A stretch of 64,000 nt of DNA from Halobacteriovorax sp. Lineage in GTDB: Bacteria > Bdellovibrionota > Bacteriovoracia > Bacteriovoracales > Bacteriovoracaceae. Below, one piece after another: positions 49,603-58,878 of this stretch; the stretch's first letter is position 1, and every line of letters begins with the position of its first letter. The stretch spans positions 55,254 through 119,253 of the forward strand of contig PBCC01000001.1 in NCBI GenBank assembly GCA_002716825.1. The letters are read 5' to 3'. The notes beneath the pieces were generated by a model. It was not told the origin of the DNA. It ran no database searches and saw nothing but the letters and a program-made list of their open reading frames with translations. A program made the position numbers and the translations under genes.

Positions 49603-49869
49603 ATGAATATCGAATATCATAACTTTATTGGAACTTTCGGTGTTCTTTTAACACTATTGGCTTACTTCCTGTTGCAAGCTGGTAAATGGCAAAGCTCGCA
49701 AACCAGATTCTCTTTGGCCAATGCCGTTGGCTCGGCCATGATTCTTTTTTCTTTGTACTTTGACTTCAATTTTTCAGGCTTTCTCATCGAGTCTGTTTGG
49801 GTCGTTATTAGTCTTTATGGGCTTTATAAGTCCTTGCAGCTGAGAAAGCTTAACGCACCTTCGCCTTAG
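49603..49869 (+). CDS. CBU_0592-family small membrane protein (88 aa)
   Basis: Three hydrophobic helices: IGTFGVLLTLLAYFLLQ, SAMILFSLYFDFNFSGF, and SVWVVISLYGLYKSL. The arrangement with an early 'GKWQ...SLANAVGS' loop matches the CBU_0592 family of unknown function. ATG 49603 is preferred over GTG 49597; both have weak Shine-Dalgarnos. Its 3' end overlaps the convergent SDR gene by 20 nt. Confidence 0.72.
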   Translation: MNIEYHNFIGTFGVLLTLLAYFLLQAGKWQSSQTRFSLANAVGSAMILFSLYFDFNFSGFLIESVWVVISLYGLYKSLQLRKLNAPSP

Positions 49870-50638
49870 CAATGACCTTCACAAAGACGTCGGGCAAGAA
49901 GCGCTTGAGATAAACTCCAAATGTTTCACGTCCACCAATGAGAGATTCATATTCTTTGTTTGCAATAACTACGTACGCTTTATTGGCAAATTGATCTGGT
50001 GTTAGTCCGTTAGCATTGCTGTCATCGTATTCGTTGGTGGCAACACCTGAACCACTAAGAGCATTATAAGAAATATTGGTACTCACAAAGCCGGGACAAA
50101 TAATCGTCACGTCCACGCCTGTCTTCTCCATCATAAGCTCAGCGCGAAGTGAATCAAAGTGACCATGGAGGGCATGCTTGGACGCTGAGTAGCCCGAGCG
50201 ATAAGGCGTGCCAAATTTTCCAACAAGGGAAGTGATCACAATGAGGTGTCCGCTTTGTTGCGCTTTTAGGTGTGGCAGTAATCCGTGGGCCAAGGCGATA
50301 TTGCCGAAATAATTGACTTCCATAAGATCGCGATAGACTGACAGCTTAGTGTCGGCTACCAGTGATCGTTGAGAGATACCAGCATTTAAAATCAGTTTAT
50401 CAATACGTCCGAAAGCCTTGATGGCTTCTTTAATCTTGGCTTCGTGTTCATCAATTTTTTGTAGATCCAGTGGCAAGACAAAAACATCTTGTGGGTGCGG
50501 TAGTGAATCTTTGAGGGCTACAAGCTTTTGCTCATTTCTGGCCGATATGATGAGCTTATGGCCTTTGCTTGCAAATTCTTTGACCAAGGCTTCGCCAATT
50601 CCAGATGATGCTCCTGTAATCCATATGATTTCCATCAC
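49850..50638 (-). CDS. Short-chain dehydrogenase/reductase
   Basis: A classical SDR of 262 aa: cofactor motif ITGASSGIGEALVKEFA (TGxxxGIG, from residue 6), NAGIS (about 90), SLVGKFGTPYRSGYSASKHAL with catalytic Ser, Tyr and Lys (S-x12-Y-x3-K). A C-terminal substrate region follows (ICPGFVSTNISYNAL). The substrate cannot be told. Start ATG 50638 ('MMEIIW'). It overlaps the convergent membrane-protein gene at its end and is divergent from the PAP2 gene. Confidence 0.93.
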   Translation of the reverse strand: MMEIIWITGASSGIGEALVKEFASKGHKLIISARNEQKLVALKDSLPHPQDVFVLPLDLQKIDEHEAKIKEAIKAFGRIDKLILNAGISQRSLVADTKLSVYRDLMEVNYFGNIALAHGLLPHLKAQQSGHLIVITSLVGKFGTPYRSGYSASKHALHGHFDSLRAELMMEKTGVDVTIICPGFVSTNISYNALSGSGVATNEYDDSNANGLTPDQFANKAYVVIANKEYESLIGGRETFGVYLKRFLPDVFVKVIAKAKVR

Positions 50639-50724
50639 TTAACCCCATTTTGTAAGTCTTGGTTATGAAGACAAATGATAATCCAATTGTTAGCCTTATA
50701 GCGAATTTAGCCGAGGAATTTTTA

Positions 50725-51345
50725 ATGAGAAACTTAATCGCCCTAATTAGTGTTCTATTTATCGCAACTTCTGTAAGTGCGAGTGATGAAAAACTCAGGG
50801 TAAGTTGGTTTTCTAAAGATAAAATTCGCGAAATTATCGGTGACTTTCCAGCTCCTGGAAGCGTTGAAGAAGCCTATGACTTTCAAGTCTTGCTGGATTA
50901 CCAAGCGACCAGAACTCAGGCAGAGTGTGACGAAGCTGCGGCCGAGAAAACACCAACTCTTAAGTCGATGTTTGGCGATCTACTGACAAAAAAAGAAATG
51001 AGAAGAGTCTGGCCTCACTTTATTGAAGCCTATGCAACAGTTGGTCTAAACAGTGCAATCTCAAAGAAACTGTTTGATCGCCCACGCCCATTTAATGCCA
51101 ATCCTGCCGTTGTTCCATGTATCCCACTTGCAACTTCTAAAGCTTATCCAAGCGGCCACACCATGATCGCTCGTGTTTTTGCGCGTATGCTCTCGGGCTT
51201 CTACCCAGACCGTGAAAATGAATTCATGCATAGAGCTGACGAAGTCGCCCTCAATAGAGTCATTGGTGGCGTTCACCATCCAAGTGATATTGTGGCCGGC
51301 AAGAAGCTAGGCGATGCTATTTTTGAGCAATTGCTGCAAAACTAG
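50725..51345 (+). CDS. PAP2-type (class A) acid phosphatase
   Basis: ATG 50725 gives the signal peptide MRNLIALISVLFIATSVSA (about 19 aa). The tripartite phosphatase signature is present: KKLFDRPRP, YPSGHTMIA, and LNRVIGGVHHPSDI (K-x6-RP, PSGH, and SR-like-x5-H-x3-D with N in place of S in the third motif). It acts as a periplasmic phosphatase on phosphate monoesters or pyrophosphate. Length 206 aa. Its stop overlaps that of the convergent M17 aminopeptidase gene by 4 nt. Confidence 0.88.
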   Translation: MRNLIALISVLFIATSVSASDEKLRVSWFSKDKIREIIGDFPAPGSVEEAYDFQVLLDYQATRTQAECDEAAAEKTPTLKSMFGDLLTKKEMRRVWPHFIEAYATVGLNSAISKKLFDRPRPFNANPAVVPCIPLATSKAYPSGHTMIARVFARMLSGFYPDRENEFMHRADEVALNRVIGGVHHPSDIVAGKKLGDAIFEQLLQN

Positions 51346-52778
51346 ATTCCCTTTAAAAACTCCACTAGATTAGCCACCGCTTGCCCGGAACCACCTTTTT
51401 GCACAAGAGCGGGCTGATTACTTGTGGTCCATGAGTAAATATCCAGATGGGCCCAAGGGATATCGCGAACAAATTTTTGCAAAAATAGTGCAGCAGTGAT
51501 GCTGCCACCAAATCCGGTTGAAGATGAATTGGTGCAATCGGCGAAAGAAGAGCTAAGCTCTTTGGCATAGGCTTGATGAAGAGGCATTCGCCAGCATGGG
51601 TCACCGGAGCGATCGCCGGCATCTTGAATGGCCTTGGCGATTTTATCGTCGTTGCTAAATAGACTTGCGATATCTTGGCCTAAAGCAACCTTTCCAGCAC
51701 CTGTTAAAGTAGCGGCATCAATAATGAGATCAGGCTTTTTGTCGCAAGCAACATCGATAGCATCAGCTAAAACTAAGCGCCCCTCGGCGTCGGTATTATC
51801 AATCTCAATTTTAAGACCATTTCTCGCGATATGAATATCGCTAGGACGCGTAGCATTTTTATCAATCGAGTTTTCGGCTAAAGCCAGGTAACCGTCAATG
51901 TCCACCGCCAGTCCACTGCTTTCAAGCCAGTTAAACACTCCCGAGATCGTGGCTGCTCCACCCATATCTTTTTTCATGTAGCGCATACCTGCCGGTGGTT
52001 TAATATCAAGCCCACCGGTATCGAACGTAATGCCTTTGCCAATCAATGCAATTTTCTTCTTGGCTTTCTTGCCACTACGATAAGAAATTTTTACCAGACG
52101 CGGGGGATGGGCCGAGGCCGCGCCAACACCTAGGTGCAGGCCACATTTTTCTTTAGCCAGGCGTTTCTCATCCCAAACTTCGACTTTGATTGTCTTTGAA
52201 GTTTTAAATCCTTTTTGAATCATGGCCGCAAAGTTTACTGGGTGTAATTCGTTGGGTGGAAGGTTGACTAGGTGTCTGGCGAAATTAATTGAATTACTTA
52301 AGGATAAGCTTTCATCAATTTGTTTTTGCGAAAGTTTCTTTCCATCGAGCAGAAAACTAACGTGAGACAGGCCAACTGAGTTCTTATCTTCAAAACGATA
52401 GGCTGCAAGATCTAGCCCGACGATAAGTCCACTCACACTTAGCTCGCTTAATCCTAACAAGTGAGTGGTTGTCTTCTTGGGATTGCCCTCTGTGAAGTAA
52501 GAGATTTTCGATCCAATGAAGTCTCTGGCGTGGGCGTAGCTTTGAGATTTTGATTCTGGTTTAGAAACAACAAGTAAAGTCACTTGACCATCATCAATAA
52601 AAAATTGTGTTGGCTTACCTGCTTCTAAGTTTTCGCGAGCAGCAGCACTTATTGCTAGATCGAGCTTCGCCAGTTGAGCGAATATTTTTTTACTGTCATG
52701 GGCGATAAAAATTTGATTTTCTTGCCATAGAGATTTTCCCGCCGATGGGCGAGAGAGAGATGATTTCAAAAAAGCCAT
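51342..52778 (-). CDS. M17-type leucyl aminopeptidase
   Basis: An M17 family enzyme of 478 aa. The catalytic domain shows LIGKGITFDTGGLDIKP (metal Lys/Asp), MKKDMGGAA, and DNTDAEGRLVLADAIDVA, with TLTGAGKVALG later. The family's NTDAEGRL signature is intact, so it is expected to be active as a zinc/manganese aminopeptidase. The N-terminal half (1-175) is more variable. No signal peptide, so it is cytosolic. It lies 11 nt downstream of the 309-aa gene (52790-53719) on the same strand. Confidence 0.93.
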   Translation of the reverse strand: MAFLKSSLSRPSAGKSLWQENQIFIAHDSKKIFAQLAKLDLAISAAARENLEAGKPTQFFIDDGQVTLLVVSKPESKSQSYAHARDFIGSKISYFTEGNPKKTTTHLLGLSELSVSGLIVGLDLAAYRFEDKNSVGLSHVSFLLDGKKLSQKQIDESLSLSNSINFARHLVNLPPNELHPVNFAAMIQKGFKTSKTIKVEVWDEKRLAKEKCGLHLGVGAASAHPPRLVKISYRSGKKAKKKIALIGKGITFDTGGLDIKPPAGMRYMKKDMGGAATISGVFNWLESSGLAVDIDGYLALAENSIDKNATRPSDIHIARNGLKIEIDNTDAEGRLVLADAIDVACDKKPDLIIDAATLTGAGKVALGQDIASLFSNDDKIAKAIQDAGDRSGDPCWRMPLHQAYAKELSSSFADCTNSSSTGFGGSITAALFLQKFVRDIPWAHLDIYSWTTSNQPALVQKGGSGQAVANLVEFLKGI

Positions 52779-52789
52779 AGGTACTCCGC

Positions 52790-53719
52790 TTATGCGCTAC
52801 AACGATAGGTTTGAAAGATATGTGTGAGCATGTCATGAAAGGCACGAGTTTGTGAAGAATCCGGTGCGTCGAGATGGTCCATAACCCTGACCTCTGATAG
52901 AGACAGGATCTCTTCGCGGTAAGGAGCAACCAGTTCCCAATTGTTAAACCAGATATCAAAATCCCCCATTTGATCAAAGCTAACAACGAGCATCTCTAGA
53001 AGTGTCTGGTGAAATACACCGAACTGATCACCTTTGCCTGGAAGGGGGAGTGGGGCGCGCATGAAAAAGTTATTCTTAACTTCTTCTATAGATTTTTTAT
53101 TTTTCTCTTTATAGCTGAGTCTTAGCAAAATCGGATAAGTATATTGATCATCTTTAAGTGTGGTGAGTAATTCCTTAGCGCGCGTATAGTTAATCTCCAC
53201 TCCAACGCCTTCTTCATAGCAGCGGGCCAATTGAAACTGACAACTTTCTTGTGAGTGCAACATTCCACGGTAATAAGCTGCGCTTGCACTACATTCATAG
53301 GCTGGATCATTGGTTAGCCAGTGGTCACCAAGTTTTTTCATTTCAATTGAAGATTCAGGAATAAAATTAGATTTAAGTGGTTGTGCATGGGCTTCGTGGT
53401 TGAGCTCAGCACTTGTTCCTTCAAAATGGCGATCAACTTCGAGCCACTCATCAATAAAGGAAACAAGCTCTATGAAATTCGTCTGATAAACTTTCGGAAT
53501 AGTAAAGGCCAGGCCCATTTGGATCAGACTGGCATGGAGTTGATCGAGCAGACGATGGGGACCATGGATTTTGCCGGTTAAAGGCCAAACCGCTAAGGCA
53601 CTATGTGTATCCATAAATCCATTGGGTAGAGTTGGCCTTGGGTCATAATTAATCTTTATCAGGGGAGCACTTGATAAGTGGCAGTGGGTGATATAGATAA
53701 AGCCTTGATTTTTAAGCAT
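52790..53719 (-). CDS. Hypothetical protein with Sel1-like repeat (309 aa)
   Basis: A soluble protein. The N-terminal half (THCHLSSAPLIKINYDPRP, WPLTGKIHGPHRLLDQL) is unrecognised. The middle, AAYYRGMLHSQESCQFQLARCYEEGVGVEINYTRAKELL, looks like a single Sel1/TPR repeat. The C-terminal third is helical with a Trp-rich segment. No signal peptide and no enzyme motif. It is the first gene of a minus-strand pair with the M17 aminopeptidase and shares a divergent promoter region with the 53841 gene. Confidence 0.65.
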   Translation of the reverse strand: MLKNQGFIYITHCHLSSAPLIKINYDPRPTLPNGFMDTHSALAVWPLTGKIHGPHRLLDQLHASLIQMGLAFTIPKVYQTNFIELVSFIDEWLEVDRHFEGTSAELNHEAHAQPLKSNFIPESSIEMKKLGDHWLTNDPAYECSASAAYYRGMLHSQESCQFQLARCYEEGVGVEINYTRAKELLTTLKDDQYTYPILLRLSYKEKNKKSIEEVKNNFFMRAPLPLPGKGDQFGVFHQTLLEMLVVSFDQMGDFDIWFNNWELVAPYREEILSLSEVRVMDHLDAPDSSQTRAFHDMLTHIFQTYRCSA

Positions 53720-53840
53720 TTATTATGTCCTTTATTGTATTTATCCTTATCGGCACAATTTAAAACTATTTTAGTCCATTATTATCCCTCTCCACAGATT
53801 TTGAGGGTTTAGGTACAATAAAGTTGAATTTGGAGGAAAT

Positions 53841-54212
53841 ATGGCTAAATCACTAAAAGATGCACTCTTAAAAGCAGGACTTCATGGCACTAAAAACGCC
53901 AATGAGCGCCAGCATGTGAAGGGTCGTCCGGCTAATAAAAGCGAAGTCCATCAGCGCGCTAGAACATTTTGCGAAGTTTGTGAGCGAGATCTACCTGATG
54001 TTGAACGCTATCAGCATCCATCTTTTGATAAAGACTGGATCTGTATCGCTTGTGCCGATAGAAATATGATTGATGATAAATTTCGTCGTTCACATCAAAG
54101 TGAGATGGCAGATAAATCAATGTTCAAAAGATTTTACGGTGCCACAAGACCTGCAGTCGACTTTAAGGGGACGCGTGGGACGGACGATAAATCAGGGCAA
54201 AAACGCCGCTAA
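53841..54212 (+). CDS. Zinc-ribbon hypothetical protein (123 aa)
   Basis: MAKSLKDALLKAGLHGTKN at the start, then a Cys4 zinc-ribbon: FCEVCERDLPDVERY (C-x2-C) followed by WICIACADRN (C-x2-C), about 35-75. The rest is basic and ends RGTDDKSGQKRR. No known function; it looks like a conserved small protein of this lineage, with RNA or DNA binding possible. GGAGGAAAT precedes the ATG. Its 3' end overlaps the convergent ctaA gene by 50 nt. Confidence 0.72.
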   Translation: MAKSLKDALLKAGLHGTKNANERQHVKGRPANKSEVHQRARTFCEVCERDLPDVERYQHPSFDKDWICIACADRNMIDDKFRRSHQSEMADKSMFKRFYGATRPAVDFKGTRGTDDKSGQKRR

Positions 54213-55092
54213 GAATAAGTGTTGCTACTAACAAATGAAGTGGCTGCGCGAAAGCCGGCATCGAAAAATACGATAAAATGATGCCGGAGATTGGGGCCAA
54301 AAATGTAACGATCAGTAGCGCTACGATCATGGCCCTTGCTCCCGAAGAGCGCTCCTCTTTCCATAATTGCCCAATCCAAAATAAAAATGTCAGCAAAAAT
54401 AGAATCGAAAAAGATCGATGAACAAGAAAGATCATACTGTCTTGATCAAGCCATAGCGATCGATCGAGCACTCCTGAGTTAGTGATCACATCGACGCCTT
54501 CACGTACCTCAGTTCCAAGAACCAGTTGGACAAAGCCTAAAGCTAAAATGATTTTCCCCAGGGCGCTGGATCTCGCAGTTAGAGGCTTTCTTGGCGGTTC
54601 AACTAAAATCCAAAGGGCAGCGCACATGACGACGATGATAAGTGCGATAACCATATGAAGTGTGATTAAGTGTGGGGCGAGGCTTGAGCTGACAACTTTG
54701 GCGCCAATCCCGCCTTGAATACAGGTCAAAATAAAAAGTGCTAAAGAGCCCGAAAAGAGTCTTGGTCTTACCCTGCGCAGAGGCCAGGCAAATGCCACCA
54801 AGAACATCATTTCAATGCCGACGATGACACCAAGTAATCGATTGATATATTCGATCCAGGTTTTTAGAACGTCAAAGTCAGCAATCTGCTTGCCGGCCAC
54901 GGCGAAGCGTTCTTTATAATCGGCTGGAAGCTGGGATATATCAGTTGGTGGAATCCACTGGCTAAAACAATGAGGCCAGTCGGGACAGCCTAGGCCACTG
55001 CCAGTTGTGCGCACAACACTACCAGCGATAATCAGTGCAATTAAACTTAAGAAAGTGATGATGACTGTGACACGAAATTTTTTGGTCTTCAT
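54163..55092 (-). CDS. ctaA: Heme A synthase (CtaA/COX15)
   Basis: An eight-helix membrane enzyme converting heme O to heme A for cytochrome oxidase. The family N-terminus is clear: AGSVVRTTGSGLGCPDWPHCF, with the Cys pair region and RVTVIITFLSLIALIIAG as the first helix. Conserved His sites lie in HLITLHMVIALIIV and VHRSFSILFLLTF, and in the last helix (HLLVATLILS). It overlaps the convergent zinc-ribbon gene and is directly preceded (4 nt overlap) by the 151-aa membrane gene. Confidence 0.92.
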   Translation of the reverse strand: MKTKKFRVTVIITFLSLIALIIAGSVVRTTGSGLGCPDWPHCFSQWIPPTDISQLPADYKERFAVAGKQIADFDVLKTWIEYINRLLGVIVGIEMMFLVAFAWPLRRVRPRLFSGSLALFILTCIQGGIGAKVVSSSLAPHLITLHMVIALIIVVMCAALWILVEPPRKPLTARSSALGKIILALGFVQLVLGTEVREGVDVITNSGVLDRSLWLDQDSMIFLVHRSFSILFLLTFLFWIGQLWKEERSSGARAMIVALLIVTFLAPISGIILSYFSMPAFAQPLHLLVATLILSGVFALIYRPSHASP

Positions 55093-55544
55093 TCATTATC
55101 CATGCGACGAAACTCAGCGTCGATGACATCCTCTTCCACTTTATTTTTTCTCGTTTGTTGTCTTTGGGTAAAAGGAGTTCCACCAACAGAGAAATGAAAT
55201 TGCTTTTTAAAGCCCCATTTCTCAGCACTCTCGCCACTAATGGCAACGAACCAAGCCACAACGACTAAAGCTGGGTTGGTATTCCAATAAGCCAGCGTGG
55301 CAAGGCAGGCCACTAATAATCTTGGAGCGAAGAAAAAGCCTAGCCACCAAAGAAGTCCTCCAAAAGGAATGGACGAGAAAACTAAGGTTAGTCTTGGGAA
55401 GAGAGTAAGGAAAAAAAGCAGGGCAAAGCCGTGCTTATCCCAATAGTCGATATTGGAGAAATGAATATTGCCTTGGCTTATAAGCAAAGAGGTTGCACCG
55501 GTGATGGCCAAGAAAAGAATGAGAAGTTGGACAAATAATTTCAT
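55089..55544 (-). CDS. Membrane protein (151 aa)
   Basis: A small integral membrane protein: one N-terminal helix (KLFVQLLILFLAITGATSLLIS), then two or three more (HGFALLFFLTLFPRLTLVF, FGGLLWWLGFFFAPRLLVACLATLAYW, NPALVVVAWFVAISGE). The C-terminus is polar and Lys/Glu-rich, ending DAEFRRMDNE. It overlaps ctaA by 4 nt and may be co-expressed with it. No family was identified. The start is divergent from the alkB gene. Confidence 0.72.
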   Translation of the reverse strand: MKLFVQLLILFLAITGATSLLISQGNIHFSNIDYWDKHGFALLFFLTLFPRLTLVFSSIPFGGLLWWLGFFFAPRLLVACLATLAYWNTNPALVVVAWFVAISGESAEKWGFKKQFHFSVGGTPFTQRQQTRKNKVEEDVIDAEFRRMDNE

Positions 55545-55584
55545 AGACTGGACATATCACTTCCGAGACGCTTTGCTAAGTCAT

Positions 55585-56172
55585 ATGGACTGGATGAAAG
55601 CTAATTTATTACCAAGAGACGGTGAGGTTTATTTACTGGAAAATGCCTTTTCTAGTAGTGAATTAGCGCTATTTCAGGAGAATTTAGCGTGGCGTCAAGA
55701 TGAGATTACCCTATGGGGCAAGACTCATCCAGTCCCAAGGCTTCAGGCTTGGTATGCTGACCCAGGGCTAAGCTACACTTATTCCAATATCACACTAGAA
55801 CCAGCCAGTTTCACGCCACAGCTCCTACACATTAGAAGCAAGCTCAATGACTTGTGCGGCGTCGACTTCAATTCAGTTCTTTGTAATTTATATCGCAGTG
55901 GCGCGGATAAAAACGGCTGGCACCGAGATAATGAAAGTGAACTGGGAGTTAATCCGACAATTGCATCAATTAGCTTCGGTCAGGTTCGAAAGTTTTCCCT
56001 TCGTCATCGCAAAACAAAAGAAAAAATTGATCTACTTTTACCAAGTTGTTCGTTACTGCTTATGCGAGGAAGCACCCAGCATCACTGGGAGCATCAATTG
56101 GCCGCCACAAAAAAACAAATTGGAGTGAGATTAAATCTTACTTTTCGCCAGAGAATTGTTGGCGATAAATAG
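55585..56172 (+). CDS. alkB: AlkB-type 2-oxoglutarate/Fe(II) dioxygenase
   Basis: ATG 55585 gives a 195-aa protein of the AlkB (2OG-Fe(II)) demethylase family. Iron ligands in NGWHRDNESELG (H-x-D) and MRGSTQHHWEHQL (distal His), with 2OG-binding Arg in GVRLNLTFRQ. The early segment NAFSSSELALFQENLAWRQDE and PRLQAWYADPG match ALKBH2/3-like repair proteins. It repairs alkylated DNA or RNA bases by oxidative demethylation. An earlier in-frame start would overlap the divergent 151-aa gene. Confidence 0.9.
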   Translation: MDWMKANLLPRDGEVYLLENAFSSSELALFQENLAWRQDEITLWGKTHPVPRLQAWYADPGLSYTYSNITLEPASFTPQLLHIRSKLNDLCGVDFNSVLCNLYRSGADKNGWHRDNESELGVNPTIASISFGQVRKFSLRHRKTKEKIDLLLPSCSLLLMRGSTQHHWEHQLAATKKQIGVRLNLTFRQRIVGDK

Positions 56173-56587
56173 GCGCTCTGGCCGAGAACTGCGCCCAAAG
56201 TATAGGCTTCATTAACAATTCAACAGGCAGTCCGCCATGACAGCTAAATTGAATATCATCAATGATGACGCTTTCATTTTTTGAAATTTTCCTAACACAG
56301 TGGCGATGTCTCCACTTTGATAGTGGGGGCGGTAATTTTGCACCTTCATCAATAAAGAAAAATTCTGATTCGGATTCACCATGCTCAGTGATGATGGAAA
56401 CCCATGGGATTGTCAGACCTAATGCTCCAACCCCTAGATGAACCTCATCACCTTTTTTGCAACCATCAAAGCGCTTAACTTGAAGATTTAAAAGAGGAGG
56501 CTTGAGTGCTTTGAAAAGATCAACATTAAAACCTTTAAAGACATCGACATAGTTCATGGGAACAATCGTTTCGAAAAATAGCTTCAT
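56138..56587 (-). CDS. SRPBCC-family protein (149 aa)
   Basis: A small soluble protein that fits a SRPBCC/START-like ligand-binding fold: MKLFFETIVPMNYVDVFKGF, then alternating strands (GDEVHLGVGALGLTIPWVSI) and the C-terminal RIYRQQ-like end. The SRPBCC superfamily binds hydrophobic ligands or regulates partners. It overlaps the CrtI-like gene by 4 nt and likely forms a unit with it. The 3' end overlaps the convergent alkB gene. Confidence 0.68.
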   Translation of the reverse strand: MKLFFETIVPMNYVDVFKGFNVDLFKALKPPLLNLQVKRFDGCKKGDEVHLGVGALGLTIPWVSIITEHGESESEFFFIDEGAKLPPPLSKWRHRHCVRKISKNESVIIDDIQFSCHGGLPVELLMKPILWAQFSARAPIYRQQFSGEK

Positions 56588-58050
56588 TGATTACCTTCTC
56601 TTTGCCAGTGATGACGTTGCATAAAGTTAAGACTGCCTTGAATAACGCCAACAATACCTTGTCCAGGAAAGGCAGTATCTCCACTATGATAGAAATTATC
56701 TAACGGTGTCTCATGACTTGGCCAATCCCATGGCCTAAAGTCTATCGAGTGAGCAATACCGCCAACTCGCCCTTGATAGCGTCCGGTATAGCGCTCAAAA
56801 GTATGTGGAGTTCCTACGCTTTGAAACTTGATCTCATCAAACTCAGAAACATTTTCTCTGAAAATATTGATGATCTGCTCGGCGATTATTTCTTTGTCTC
56901 GTTTATACTCAGTATCCTGCGGGTGACTAAAGTTATTCATAAGCGCGTGGGTTGATACTGTCACAGTTTGCCAACCCGCTGGGGCACGAGTTTCATCGCC
57001 CGGCTTTGAGAGAGAGAAAAACAAACTCTTGCTACCAGCGTGCCTAATCGGCTGATCTAAGTGAACTTGATGGTAGAGACTCTCTACGGGAATCTTGGAC
57101 TTGATTGCAAAGTTCATTGTAATGGCCGACCATGAATCTCGATGAACTTTACTCATCGAGTTTACCCACGCTTCCAGTTTTGGATTGAGCGATCTTAAAT
57201 TCCATACGGGGATCGTAGATATAATTCGTTTCGCCGCGAAGGTCTGATCATTCGTTTTAAGCTCAAGGCTATCACTAATGGAATTAACTTTTTTCCTATA
57301 TTCCACTTTGCCACCCTTAGAGACAATATAGTTCTCGAGCTTGCTCGCAAGTGAAGTAATTCCGCCAAAAGGATAATACATATCATCGGGATAGGTTAGG
57401 CCAAGTGCTCCCATGAGTGCAGGTACTTTATCAGCATATGACTGAGTACTAATGAGCAATTGTTCATCAATGAGCTGGCGCAGAGGTCCCGATTGATACG
57501 CCTGAGGCAGTAATGATTCTAATGGACGCAGTAGGTAGACACCTAGATCGGCCTGTTTTATCAAGCTCGGTTTGAGAAGCTTTATGGCCTCGTGTAAGTT
57601 CTCGGGAGGAAAGTTCCAAGTGTCTCCCAGTAAAGCCCAGGCCCTGGAAGAAATCTTGTTGAGCTGATCCCAAAAAGTCTTGTGGTCTACATCGGGAAAA
57701 TGTTTACTGAGTTCCTCGAGCCATTTTCCAGAGTCAGCATAGCGTTTTAAATTCACGCCGTTGTTTAAGCTAATAATCATAGGGACGGCTAACTTCTTAG
57801 TTTCAAGCTCGATATCTAAATGTGTGAGTAGATTTGATATGGGCATTCCACGGGCCAGACCAGAGAGGGTTGTGGCACCAACATCGAAATGAAAGTTTGC
57901 GCGCTTAAAGTATGAAGCACATCCCCCAGCTAAACTATGGGTTTCAAGTACACAAACCCGTCGTTTTTGGCGAGTTAATAAAGCGGCTAAGCTTAACCCG
58001 CTATAACCAGCTCCAATAACAATATCGTCCCATAAAGCATCATTATTCAT
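56584..58050 (-). CDS. CrtI/CrtD-like FAD oxidoreductase (phytoene desaturase family)
   Basis: A 488-aa flavoprotein of the phytoene desaturase/carotenoid isomerase type. N-terminal dinucleotide-binding motif DIVIGAGYSGLSLAALLTRQ (about 10-29) with CVLETHSLAGGC. The C-terminal motif NFYHSGDTAFPGQGIVGVIQGSLNF (about 450-474) is typical of CrtI-like desaturases. It may desaturate or isomerise a carotenoid or act on another lipid. The SRPBCC gene starts within it by 4 nt. Confidence 0.85.
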   Translation of the reverse strand: MNNDALWDDIVIGAGYSGLSLAALLTRQKRRVCVLETHSLAGGCASYFKRANFHFDVGATTLSGLARGMPISNLLTHLDIELETKKLAVPMIISLNNGVNLKRYADSGKWLEELSKHFPDVDHKTFWDQLNKISSRAWALLGDTWNFPPENLHEAIKLLKPSLIKQADLGVYLLRPLESLLPQAYQSGPLRQLIDEQLLISTQSYADKVPALMGALGLTYPDDMYYPFGGITSLASKLENYIVSKGGKVEYRKKVNSISDSLELKTNDQTFAAKRIISTIPVWNLRSLNPKLEAWVNSMSKVHRDSWSAITMNFAIKSKIPVESLYHQVHLDQPIRHAGSKSLFFSLSKPGDETRAPAGWQTVTVSTHALMNNFSHPQDTEYKRDKEIIAEQIINIFRENVSEFDEIKFQSVGTPHTFERYTGRYQGRVGGIAHSIDFRPWDWPSHETPLDNFYHSGDTAFPGQGIVGVIQGSLNFMQRHHWQREGNQ

Positions 58051-58134
58051 GGACTCATCATATCCTAACTAGGCCAACTCGTCCCTGGCCGTCCAACATT
58101 TGGGAAGTCTTACTGGGCGTGATATATTTTAGAT

Positions 58135-58398
58135 ATGACGAATCCAATTCGAAAATTCTTTGATCCGGCGACTTTACCACAAGCCAAGCTGGTCAAAGTT
58201 CCCATCGACTATTTTATGATGGTTCGTCGTAAGCTTCAGATTGATTTTTCTTTTCCTGAGGATGAGAAAAAGTCTTTCCCCTGGAACTTTAATGGTGTGG
58301 ATAAAGTTTTGGCAGAATATAAAGCCCGCGGCGGAAAGAATGTTATGGTCGATTTCGCAGAGTACGAGCTTAAAATTAAGACCTTGGCCAAGTCATAA
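58135..58398 (+). CDS. Small hypothetical protein (87 aa)
   Basis: Soluble and basic: MTNPIRKFFDPATLPQAKL, FMMVRRKLQIDFSFPEDEKK, KVLAEYKARGGKNVM. No known family. The start is divergent from the CrtI-like gene, and its stop overlaps the convergent lipoprotein gene by 6 nt. Shine-Dalgarno is weak (no clear GGAG; AGATATG), so the start is uncertain. Confidence 0.55.
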   Translation: MTNPIRKFFDPATLPQAKLVKVPIDYFMMVRRKLQIDFSFPEDEKKSFPWNFNGVDKVLAEYKARGGKNVMVDFAEYELKIKTLAKS

Positions 58399-58878
58399 TT
58401 TTAATTCAGACTTCACGCATCGGATGAGCTTTTTAGCATCATTCTCATCAATTCTTTGCCTACAATCATGCAGAACATTTTGTGAATAAGCGGTGCAATC
58501 AGCTTCATCTGAAAATCGAGAGTCTTTACGATTGAGCATACAGAAATAAGAAAGATTCTGAGATAACTCTCTTTCCATGGCTTCTTTTTGCTCAGCACTC
58601 AGCACCGGCTTTGGTCTTGGCGTTGCTCTGACTCTTGGACGAGGTTCTTCGTAGCGTTTAGGCCTAACAACTCTTGGACGGGTACTTGGTAGATCAGGAT
58701 TACCTTTGGCCCGAAGTTGGCGGTAATAATCGAGCACCCGTGTTCTCTCGATTTCATCGAATGCACTTTCTGTCGCATCAGAATAACTGGGATCTACTTT
58801 AGGTTTTTCTGCGCTAGAGCAGGAGACCAGAAGTAAGAGACTAAAAGTCGCTAACCAAGTCAACCAGTTCTGGGGCAT
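58393..58878 (-). CDS. Lipoprotein (161 aa)
   Basis: From ATG 58878: MPQNWLTWLATFSLLLLVSCSS, lipobox LVSC (Cys20). The mature part is acidic then very Arg/Pro-rich (RPRVVRPKRYEEPRPRVRATPRP), followed by a Cys-containing helical end (CMLNRKDSRFSDEADC, CRQRIDEND). Longer starts reach 58944. It overlaps the end of the endonuclease gene by 38 nt on the same strand, so translational coupling is likely. Function unknown. Confidence 0.7.
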   Translation of the reverse strand: MPQNWLTWLATFSLLLLVSCSSAEKPKVDPSYSDATESAFDEIERTRVLDYYRQLRAKGNPDLPSTRPRVVRPKRYEEPRPRVRATPRPKPVLSAEQKEAMERELSQNLSYFCMLNRKDSRFSDEADCTAYSQNVLHDCRQRIDENDAKKLIRCVKSELKL